From Candidatus Tharpella sp. (GTDB taxonomy: Bacteria > Desulfobacterota > Anaeroferrophillalia > Anaeroferrophillales > Tharpellaceae), in assembly GCA_021161425.1 (NCBI GenBank), contig JAGHAQ010000061.1:1-43427 (forward strand): a stretch of DNA of 43,427 nt, written 5' to 3'. Positions within the stretch are counted from its first letter, which is position 1. Each line of letters begins with the position of its first letter. Positions 25,254-31,739 of the stretch are shown here, one piece after another. The notes below the pieces were generated by a model. That model saw nothing but the letters and a program-made list of their open reading frames with translations. It was not told where the DNA came from and made no database searches. Position numbers and translations under genes: made by a program.

Positions 25254-25751
25254 TCAACTGCTAAAAAAAGGTTTCAGCATTTCATACGATGAATCAAGGT
25301 GTTGAGGCAATACCATGGTGTCGGCAATGACCGGCATGAAATTATGATCTCCGTGCCAACGGGGAACAATATGGAAATGGAGATGAGCCGCAATTCCGGC
25401 TCCCGCAGCAGCCCCCATATTAAGCCCGGCATTAATGCCGGGCGGATGTAGTGCTTTCTGCAGGGCTTTAATTGATTTTTTTAAGAGTAGCATCAAGTCG
25501 ATATAGGACTCGACCTCAAGCTCATCAAGATCGGCAACATGCGAAGAGGGCAGTACAAGTAGATGACAGCTACTATAGGGGTAACGATTTAAAAGGACAT
25601 AGCTATGCTGAGTCCGTTCCAATATGAGGTTGTCACGATCATTTTTTTCTTCCTGAAGGCGACAAAAAAGACATCCCGTCTTTCTTTCTTCAGGCATCTC
25701 TTCGAGAATGTAGTCAATCCTCCAGGGAGCCCAGAGAGTCGATTGTGACAT
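25254..25751 (-). CDS. HIT-family nucleotide hydrolase/phosphorylase
   Basis: A 165-residue protein with the histidine-triad motif HLHFHIVPRW, the nucleotide phosphate-binding site. The N-terminal WAPWRIDYI and CLFCRLQEE segments, with a zinc-type Cys pair, match the branch often called AP4A hydrolase/phosphorylase-like HIT proteins. The N-N-ILERTQHSYVLLNRYPYSS stretch is typical. The exact nucleotide substrate cannot be told from sequence. It is the likely first gene of the HIT-lapA-lapB-pilZ-yajD group and is divergent from the DUF2148 gene. Confidence 0.92.
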   Translation of the reverse strand: MSQSTLWAPWRIDYILEEMPEERKTGCLFCRLQEEKNDRDNLILERTQHSYVLLNRYPYSSCHLLVLPSSHVADLDELEVESYIDLMLLLKKSIKALQKALHPPGINAGLNMGAAAGAGIAAHLHFHIVPRWHGDHNFMPVIADTMVLPQHLDSSYEMLKPFFSS

Positions 25752-25816
25752 CTTCTATCGACCTTTCTATAGTCAGTAACAAATATGAATCCGGTTAAAA
25801 AAACGCCGACACTTGC

Positions 25817-25864
25817 AATAATGATCATTAACGATTATCATGTTTACTGTCTCTTTGCTACAAT
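25817..25864. promoter_or_regulatory. Fur-like AT-rich site and extended -10 before the DUF2148 gene
   Basis: An AT-rich block at 25817-25841, beginning AATAATGAT and ending ATTATCAT, matches the first half of the Fur consensus well and carries ATGAT/ATCAT inverted halves. Seventeen bases later is TGCTACAAT, an extended -10 (TACAAT at 25859-25864). A metal-sensing repressor bound here would block this promoter. The match to the full 19-base Fur box is only partial. Confidence 0.35.
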
Positions 25865-25914
25865 TTTCTTATTGATGGCAGATAAAAATTTCACCTTAGT
25901 TACGAGGAAGAAAA

Positions 25915-26445
25915 ATGATTACATTTGACAAAGATATGGAGAAGGAGGCTGTTCTGGAGGTTGCACGCCTGATGGCCGCCGCTGCGCGTACTGCTCCTAA
26001 AGGGAAGGGGTCAGATACGATTGTCACGGCTCTATTGACAGCTGACGAGAAAGACCGAGTTGCCAAAAGAATGGAAAAGATAGCTGAAGAAGAAGATATT
26101 CCTTTCTTTCAGCGGGATGCCAACAATATCTACCAAGTACCTGCTGTCCTGGTGATCGGCACAAGTTTCAAACCTCTTGGAGTACCCCACTGCGGAGATT
26201 GCGGCTATGCCGACTGTCAAGCCTGTTCCCAGGAAGGGGAGGGGCGTTGCAACTTTAACGTTATTGATCTCGGGATTGCCTTAGGCAGCGCCGTCTCGGT
26301 TGCAGCATTTCATCGTATTGATAACCGGGTAATGTTCTCCTGCGGCAAAGCGGTTCTTGAACTGGGTATGATGCCGGCTGACGTAAAGATGGCATATGCT
26401 ATCCCTCTTTCGATAACGAGTAAAAGTCCTTTTTTCGATCGTTGA
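25915..26445 (+). CDS. DUF2148 ferredoxin-domain protein
   Basis: A 176-residue protein of a family described as ferredoxin-domain proteins. It has a Cys-rich centre: HCGDCGYADCQACSQ, then GRCNFNVIDLGIALGSAV, and a later FSCGKA. Spacing fits an iron-sulfur cluster similar to that in the Fe-S (4Fe-4S) domain of acetyl-CoA synthase and related proteins. The N-terminal half is helical (AVLEVARLMAAAARTAPKG). Biochemical role is unknown. The start follows GAGGAAG. It is monocistronic, divergent from the HIT gene and convergent with recJ. Confidence 0.88.
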   Translation: MITFDKDMEKEAVLEVARLMAAAARTAPKGKGSDTIVTALLTADEKDRVAKRMEKIAEEEDIPFFQRDANNIYQVPAVLVIGTSFKPLGVPHCGDCGYADCQACSQEGEGRCNFNVIDLGIALGSAVSVAAFHRIDNRVMFSCGKAVLELGMMPADVKMAYAIPLSITSKSPFFDR

Positions 26446-26452
26446 TGGCAAG

Positions 26453-26578
26453 GTGAAAAGCCCGAAGTTGTCATGTCGGATCCCGCTCCGTGAGGGAATG
26501 ATATTTTAAAAGAATCTTGGAGCTTTTCACTGTGCCTTGAGCGGCATTCAAGAAGTACTCTTGGGGTGCTCAGGGCAC
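26453..26578. other. Structured spacer between convergent DUF2148 gene and recJ
   Basis: GTGAAAAGC (26453-26461) and GCTTTTCAC (26522-26530) are exact reverse complements. Next to it GTGCCTTGAG (26532-26541) pairs with CTCAGGGCAC (26569-26578) with one G-U, and an inner CAAGA/TCTTG stem lies in its loop. The last element covers the recJ stop, so the recJ C terminus (SGQC-like end PEHPKSTS) is encoded inside it. It may be a bidirectional terminator or a palindromic repeat. Bases 26556-26571 recur exactly at 4644-4659. Confidence 0.5.
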
Positions 26579-28311
26579 TGGCCGGGGCGGAAATCGACTA
26601 GGTTGATGCGAATTTCCGATTTTCCCTGCCAGATATTTTCCTCAGGTGTAAAGGCAAGATCAAGATTTTCACCAGCCTGTGGGCAGGTGCCGATGAAATT
26701 GAAAGCGATGCCCGGCAAACGAGTATTTTTATTATCTGCAAAAATAAATTTCATATGCCGTTTTCCGCTCTGACCGATCGCTGTAGCCTTAACTAATTGC
26801 ATTGATGGCAGGATAAAGGCCGGTTCCGGATTGCCCTGACCAAGAGGTTGCAACAGCTCCAACTCTTTGAGTAATTTATGGTTAACCTCATTGGGTTTGA
26901 GAATACCATCAAGTAGAATATCTGAAAGCTTCGCCTGCAAGGGTTCGGAGCTAGAGATAAAATCTTCGATCTGTATACGTAGAGTCGCGATATTTTCTTC
27001 CGCAACAGTCAATCCGACGGCCTGCTCATGGCCGCCGAACCGGATCAATTGCGACTGGCAATGTTCCAGGATCTTAACCAGATTTAGACCCGGGACACTG
27101 CGTCCCGAGCCTCTCCCAACTCCGTTTTCCAAAGCAATCAGAATTGCCGGTTTACCATAGCTTTCAGCTATCCGGGATGAAACAATACCGACGACTCCCG
27201 GATGCCAGTTTTCCGAAGCCAGAAGAACAACTTTGGCCGAAATCAGACTTTCATCCTTGGAGATAAGCTCATCAACTTCATTCTTGATATCTTTTTCAAT
27301 CTGTCGGCGACGTTCATTGCATTCTTCAAGATATTGAGCATGTCTTGTGGCTACGGCTTGATCTTTTGTTAAAAAAAGTTCAACCGCAGTTCCGGCGTCT
27401 GCGATACGGCCAACGGCATTTACTCGTGGAGCCAAGCGAAAAGCTAGATCACGAGCTTTTATCAGTTGACCTCGCTGGAAATGGCATAAAGCAATCAGAG
27501 CCCGAAGCCCACGACGATAGGACTTGTTAATCTCTGCGAGACCAAAGCTAACGAAAATACGGTTCACGCCGGTTAAAGGCATCACATCCGCAACCGTCCC
27601 CAAAGCGACTAAATCGAGATATTGGAGCAGGTTTACATCCTTAGTCAAGCCGGTTTGGCGTAAACGTTTCCGCAAGGCCATCATCAGATTAAAAGCAACT
27701 CCGACACCGGCCAACACCTTATCCGGATAGCAACAATCTTCAAGATGAGGGTTGATAATGGCAAAGGCCGGAGGAATTTTCTCAGGGATTTGATGATGGT
27801 CGGTAACAATTATATCAAGCCCTATAGAATTTGCCGCAACAATCTCTTCGTAATCGGAGATTCCGCAGTCAACCGTGACAGCCAGATCGGCGCCGGATAA
27901 TTTTGCCTTTTTCACGCTCTCCAAATTAAGCCCATACCCGTCCGTAAGTCGTGAGGGTATCGAGTAATCTGCTTGAAAACCGGTTCGTCTCAGATAGTCG
28001 ACTAAAATTGCGGTAGCCGAGATACCATCCATATCATAGTCACCAAAGACAAAAATCTTCTCTTGACGTCGAAAAGCCTGAACCAGGCGGTCAACCGCCT
28101 TCTCCATGCCGGCCATCAAAAAAGGATCTGGAAGATTGTGTAATGACGGATAGAGGAAATCATGGGCACTTTGTGGATTATCAAATCCCCTGTTAATCAG
28201 GATTGAAGCCAGCCGAAAAGAGATGCCAAGCTCCGCGCAAAGAGCCTTAAGTAACTCAGGTTGAGGTTCTTTGATCTTCCACATTCTGGATTGATTATTT
28301 GTTACGGTCAT
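26548..28311 (-). CDS. recJ: Single-stranded-DNA-specific exonuclease RecJ
   Basis: A 587-residue 5'-3' exonuclease for repair and recombination. DHH-family motifs are present: VFGDYDMDGISATAIL, VTVDCGISDYEEI, VTDHHQIP and the downstream DHHA1 segment VGRGSGRSVPGLNLVKIL and FGGHEQAVGLTV. The C-terminal OB-like part ends shortly after INLVDFRPGQ. The ATG at 28311 is used because it overlaps the EamA stop as ATGA. An in-frame start at 28389 would lie inside EamA and adds nothing conserved. The final residues come from the structured spacer described separately. Confidence 0.95.
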   Translation of the reverse strand: MTVTNNQSRMWKIKEPQPELLKALCAELGISFRLASILINRGFDNPQSAHDFLYPSLHNLPDPFLMAGMEKAVDRLVQAFRRQEKIFVFGDYDMDGISATAILVDYLRRTGFQADYSIPSRLTDGYGLNLESVKKAKLSGADLAVTVDCGISDYEEIVAANSIGLDIIVTDHHQIPEKIPPAFAIINPHLEDCCYPDKVLAGVGVAFNLMMALRKRLRQTGLTKDVNLLQYLDLVALGTVADVMPLTGVNRIFVSFGLAEINKSYRRGLRALIALCHFQRGQLIKARDLAFRLAPRVNAVGRIADAGTAVELFLTKDQAVATRHAQYLEECNERRRQIEKDIKNEVDELISKDESLISAKVVLLASENWHPGVVGIVSSRIAESYGKPAILIALENGVGRGSGRSVPGLNLVKILEHCQSQLIRFGGHEQAVGLTVAEENIATLRIQIEDFISSSEPLQAKLSDILLDGILKPNEVNHKLLKELELLQPLGQGNPEPAFILPSMQLVKATAIGQSGKRHMKFIFADNKNTRLPGIAFNFIGTCPQAGENLDLAFTPEENIWQGKSEIRINLVDFRPGQCPEHPKSTS

Positions 28312-29180
28312 ATCTGTGTTTTCTTCCTTAGGCCGGTAATCAGAGCACCGGAAAAAAGTATTAACGCACCACCCAGCCAGGTTGCCCATGAAGGAGCTTC
28401 ATGGGCCAGCAGAAGCCCCAGAAAAACTGCTGACAAAGGCTCAAGGTAACCGATAACAGCAGCATGTTGGGCTTTGATATGTTTTAATCCTGAAAGGTAG
28501 AGCAGGGGAGCCAGAGAGCAGTGAGTGATACCAAGACCGATCAATAAAAGCCAGGACGAGGTCGGCATTGCAAACAGAGGGTTGAGTGTAAAAAAAGGTG
28601 ACAAAATAATGAGGATAAAAAAACCTTGCCAAAACACCAGGGAAAGGGGTTTGATTAGGGTGGTCAAACGTTTCGCAAAAACAAGCGTGAAAGCGTAGGC
28701 TAAGCCTGAAGCAATTCCATACAGAGATCCTGTCGCATCAGTCGCAGAGAGGTTGAAATGCCAGTCCGGCGCAAGGATAGCCGCAAGGCCAAACAAAGCG
28801 ATAATGAGCGGCACCAATAGACGCGTTTCGAATTTTTCCGACAGCAAAAAAGGGGCTAGAAGCGCAACAAAGAGCGGGGCAGTATAGTGGGTAAAAACAG
28901 AGATAGCAATCGATGTTCGATTGAAAGCGGCAAAGTAGAAATAATTGTTGAGCAGTAGACTCAAGGCGAGAAGAGTGAGAAGTGGGTAGTGTCGACGAAT
29001 GCCGGTAAGATTTTGCTTGAGTGATCCGGTACTGTAGAAAGAGATGATAAGAATTGGCGGCAGGGAAAAAAGAGTCGTAAAAAATACAATATGGAGCGAA
29101 TTAAGCTGTAGCTCTTTAACTGCGACCCCCCAAGAGCTCCATAATAAAAGAGCGCCGGCAACTTTGCAGTAGTTATTCAG
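28308..29180 (-). CDS. EamA/DMT-family transporter with apparent CTG start
   Basis: A 290-residue membrane protein with about ten hydrophobic helices in two EamA repeats. The N-terminal repeat begins VAGALLLWSSWGVAVKEL, and the second includes FAKRLTTLIKPLSLVFWQG and YLEPLSAVFLGLLLAHE. Substrate is unknown; relatives export amino acids or metabolites. The frame back to the preceding stop has no ATG, GTG or TTG ahead of the first helix. The best start is CTG at 29180, five bases after GAGG and seven bases after the coaD stop. Starting at the next TTG (28964) would lose the first 72 residues. It overlaps recJ by four bases. Confidence 0.85.
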   Translation of the reverse strand: MNNYCKVAGALLLWSSWGVAVKELQLNSLHIVFFTTLFSLPPILIISFYSTGSLKQNLTGIRRHYPLLTLLALSLLLNNYFYFAAFNRTSIAISVFTHYTAPLFVALLAPFLLSEKFETRLLVPLIIALFGLAAILAPDWHFNLSATDATGSLYGIASGLAYAFTLVFAKRLTTLIKPLSLVFWQGFFILIILSPFFTLNPLFAMPTSSWLLLIGLGITHCSLAPLLYLSGLKHIKAQHAAVIGYLEPLSAVFLGLLLAHEAPSWATWLGGALILFSGALITGLRKKTQI

Positions 29181-29187
29181 GGGAGCC

Positions 29188-29703
29188 TCATTGGCAGGAG
29201 TATTTTATTTTAATTTCTTTTTCGACCAGAGGATGCACAAGGTCTGAAACATCGCCGCCCAAAGAGGCAAGTTCTTTAACTATTCGTGAACTGACATAGG
29301 TATAGAGAGCGCTGGAAGTCATGAAAAAAGTCTCAATTCCAGGGGCCAGTTTACGGTTCATTAAGGCCATCTGAAATTCATATTCAAAATCTGAAACCGC
29401 CCTGAGTCCACGAATAATAACATGGGCATCTCTGTTAACAAGGTAATTGATCAAAAGCCCCTTAAAGGTTTCAATTTTAACCTGAGGATTTTGGGCAAAT
29501 ACATTCTTAATCATATCGATTCTCTCATCCACGGTAAAGAGAGGGGTCTTTTCCTGGTTACAGGCTACCGCAACAATAACTTCGTCAAAAACGGCGGCAC
29601 TTCTTTCGATCAAGTCAATATGACCAACCGTTACCGGATCAAATGAACCCGGGAATACGGCGACTGAATTCTGGTGTGGGGTTTTATCTAAAAATTGTGA
29701 CAA
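29188..29703 (-). CDS. coaD: Phosphopantetheine adenylyltransferase
   Basis: A 171-residue enzyme of coenzyme A synthesis that joins ATP and 4'-phosphopantetheine. It shows [19 protein letters not shown], the nucleotidyltransferase TxGH-type motif, [20 protein letters not shown] and the [19 protein letters not shown] ending that carries the conserved ISSRxVRE-type motif. The TTG at 29703 is chosen because GGAGAG lies four bases before it and the normal family length results. An upstream ATG at 29802 would overlap rsmD and has no family match. It forms a common pair with rsmD. Confidence 0.94.
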   Translation of the reverse strand: MSQFLDKTPHQNSVAVFPGSFDPVTVGHIDLIERSAAVFDEVIVAVACNQEKTPLFTVDERIDMIKNVFAQNPQVKIETFKGLLINYLVNRDAHVIIRGLRAVSDFEYEFQMALMNRKLAPGIETFFMTSSALYTYVSSRIVKELASLGGDVSDLVHPLVEKEIKIKYSCQ

Positions 29704-29732
29704 GGGGCTCTCCAACAGTTTTATTAGCAAAA

Positions 29733-30284
29733 TTACAAATTGTAAAAAGTAAGCATGGAGTGACCATACTTTTTCTGCTTCGAGATCGACATTTCCCGGC
29801 ATTCAGGAAGGGTGACATTATGTCGATGTTCCAACACAGCGACTGCATCAAAAGCTAAAATGTTTGATGTGCAGGCCATGTCTATGGCATTTACACCTAA
29901 CTCAGGGAAAGCATAAGGCGGATCTAGAAAAACTATATCAAAGCGTATCCCAGAAGAAGAGAATTGTGACAAAGCCTGTGAGACACTCATATGAAAAATA
30001 TTGTCGACACAAGGGAGATCCAATAAATTAAAATTTGCTTTTATAAGGTTACAACTTTTAATGTCTGAATCAACGCAATATGCAGCTTGGGCGCTACGGC
30101 TCAAGGCCTCAAGAGCCATAATGCCGCTACCCGAAAACAGGTCGGCTATTATTTTCCCGGAACAGTGGCCAGGTCCCAATATTGAAAAAAGTGCCTCGCG
30201 AACCATAGACTTGCTGGGTCGAATGGCCGGGTTTTTTACAGGGTTGACTTTTCTTCCCTTAAAGATACCGCCGGTAATCCGCAT
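29733..30284 (-). CDS. rsmD: 16S rRNA guanine-966 N2-methyltransferase RsmD
   Basis: A 183-residue S-adenosylmethionine methyltransferase acting on G966 of 16S rRNA in the 30S subunit. It shows [13 protein letters not shown] at the start, [15 protein letters not shown], the cofactor loop [16 protein letters not shown] and the catalytic FLDPPY. Length is normal. coaD begins 29 bases after its stop on the same strand, the usual arrangement. A terminator-like hairpin at 30309-30348 separates it from the PxxKW-like gene. Confidence 0.95.
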   Translation of the reverse strand: MRITGGIFKGRKVNPVKNPAIRPSKSMVREALFSILGPGHCSGKIIADLFSGSGIMALEALSRSAQAAYCVDSDIKSCNLIKANFNLLDLPCVDNIFHMSVSQALSQFSSSGIRFDIVFLDPPYAFPELGVNAIDMACTSNILAFDAVAVLEHRHNVTLPECREMSISKQKKYGHSMLTFYNL

Positions 30285-30308
30285 ACACTATTAATAAGGG
30301 TGTAAAAT

Positions 30309-30348
30309 TTATAAGGCAAGAAAATACAAGATTCTTCTTGCCTTATAA
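30309..30348 (-). terminator. Hairpin after the PxxKW-like gene
   Basis: TTATAAGGCAAGAA (30309-30322) and TTCTTGCCTTATAA (30335-30348) form a perfect 14-bp stem with a 12-base loop. On the minus strand it is followed by AATTTTACA, a short weak T-rich run. It lies 34 bases past the PxxKW-like stop and ahead of rsmD, so a terminator is the simplest reading. Confidence 0.6.
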
Positions 30349-30382
30349 GATGAAAATCGGACCGAAAAACAAATAGAAATTG

Positions 30383-30664
30383 TTAACTGCGAATACCTTT
30401 TTTCGAGGCTTTCAATGGGTTGATCTTCTTCTTGATCTGTTCGACGTCACGTTTGATGTGGGTTGCCATTGTACAGGTGCCGTTAAGCCATCTTTTTTCC
30501 GGGTCTGGAAAGCATATACAATAACTTTTTTCATCCACAACAGTTATTTTTGCACAACCTTCGCATTTATCAATAATCGGTTTGCAACTGCCGCCGGCAA
30601 AAGAACAGCCGTTGGCTTTCATTAAAAAACATTCATTTCCTTTTCTTACAGTCTGGCAAATCAT
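30383..30664 (-). CDS. PxxKW-family-like cysteine-rich protein
   Basis: A 93-residue protein with nine cysteines (positions 3, 12, 20, 27, 34, 37, 49, 51 and 64) and a basic C terminus (KRDVEQIKKKINPLKASKKG). It matches the deltaproteobacterial family named for a PxxKW motif; here the site reads PEKRW, with Arg for Lys. The Cys spacing suggests a metal or Fe-S binding module, but no function is established for the family. GGAGGA precedes the ATG. The deoxynucleoside kinase is upstream on the same strand, 132 bases away. Confidence 0.85.
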   Translation of the reverse strand: MICQTVRKGNECFLMKANGCSFAGGSCKPIIDKCEGCAKITVVDEKSYCICFPDPEKRWLNGTCTMATHIKRDVEQIKKKINPLKASKKGIRS

Positions 30665-30796
30665 GTGCTAAATCCTCCAATGGGGTATGATAATTTGCGG
30701 GAACCCCTACTGGATGAAGGGTAAATTGTCAAGTTAAAAAAGGGTGGGCATGTTGACTGAACGATAAAGATTAAGGCTGATGGAGACCACAAGTCA

Positions 30797-31405
30797 TCAA
30801 ATATACCTTTCTAGGGCTTCAAGAATATCGGCACGGTCAATCAGGTTGGAAGCAAAATCTAATTGTTCAGTATCAATAATAATGACTTCAGAGAGGTCGT
30901 AATCGGCTATCCAGTTGACGTAAAGTCGATTCAGGCGCTTCAAGTAAACATTGGTAATATGCTTTTCATGAGGAGCGGAACGAGTTTGCAGCCGTTTTAT
31001 AGAAGCCCCGACAGAAGAGTGAAGATAGATGAGAAGGTCGGGAGTCGGCAAAATTGGAAGAAGGATTTGGTAAAAATTGTAATAGGTTTTAAAATCAGTT
31101 TCACTCATCTTGCCGGACTGGTAAAGGTTGCGGGCAAAAATTTCAGCATCTTCATATATTGTCCGGTTTTGAATTACTGAATGGAAAGTCGCGGAGAGTT
31201 TTTGGAAATGCTGAAATTTTTTAGCAAGTGTAAAGATCTGGGAATGAAATGACCAGCGCGACATGTCTTCATAAAAATCTTCAAGATAAGGATTTTCATC
31301 AGAAATGTTTCGTAATGGAACCAGAGGATAGTTGGCGCAAAGAAACTCAATGAGCCGGGATTTTCCGGATCCGATGTTACCGGCAACGGCGATATTTTTT
31401 TTCAT
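30797..31405 (-). CDS. Deoxynucleoside kinase family protein
   Basis: A 202-residue P-loop kinase. The Walker A motif is GNIGSGKS (residues 9-16). Then come the substrate-binding W and Q region in SRWSFHSQIFTLAKKF, a DRT-like site reading NRTIYEDAEIFA, and a lid rich in Arg (KRLQTRSAPHEKHI). This is the deoxyadenosine/deoxyguanosine kinase-like family that salvages deoxynucleosides. The usual DRS/DRT appears as NRT, a small change. Which base it prefers is unclear. The start is an ATG with weak upstream purines. A 334-base spacer lies behind it. Confidence 0.85.
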   Translation of the reverse strand: MKKNIAVAGNIGSGKSRLIEFLCANYPLVPLRNISDENPYLEDFYEDMSRWSFHSQIFTLAKKFQHFQKLSATFHSVIQNRTIYEDAEIFARNLYQSGKMSETDFKTYYNFYQILLPILPTPDLLIYLHSSVGASIKRLQTRSAPHEKHITNVYLKRLNRLYVNWIADYDLSEVIIIDTEQLDFASNLIDRADILEALERYI

Positions 31406-31739
31406 AATTTAGTTCGCAACAAAAATCATGAATATTTTGGAGCTACGAAATGGCCGAAACTCAAAATGAAATACATCATTTGACACTAAGTTTAGTTGTA
31501 AGAGTTTCCGTAGTTATTTTGTTATGACCTTTTGATGGTAGCAGGAGGATTTTACGATGTCCAGCACTAAATCGTGCTGAATTCGGAAGAGGTGGCAATG
31601 GTTCTTTTTCCTATTTCAAAGTTAACATAATACATCTTATCAGAAGTTATCAGTGAAGGGTTTTTTCGGGATGAAATAAATATCTGGGGCGTTTGTTTGT
31701 GTTAGAAAATAAAAAAGTCTTTTAATTCAAGCGCTTTAA
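31406..31739. other. 334-base spacer between GH57 and the deoxynucleoside kinase gene
   Basis: No gene is supported. On the + strand AGGAGG sits eight bases before an ATG that opens only seven codons (31556-31579), and the region has a CAGCAC/GTGCTG hairpin (31563-31580) and a tandem TTATCAG pair near 31638. On the minus strand a 22-codon frame (31567-31635) begins MYYVNFEIGKR. Short open patches in several frames suggest a decayed gene or an intergenic repeat. A TTGACA at 31480 (+) has no matching -10. Confidence 0.4.

Noticed and set aside
28961-29161. 66-codon minus-strand ORF upstream of the transporter
   Set aside because: It is an out-of-frame reading of the first EamA helices, which are intact in the neighbouring frame.
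29703-29802. Long N-terminal extension of coaD from ATG 29802
   Set aside because: It overlaps rsmD and has no family match; TTG 29703 with GGAGAG gives the normal length.
31556-31624. Selenoprotein or leader peptide: AGGAGG, then ATG with TGA as the eighth codon, readable as Sec after Cys
   Set aside because: The frame ends 22 codons in even with readthrough, shows no family resemblance, and no SECIS-like hairpin directly after the TGA is convincing.
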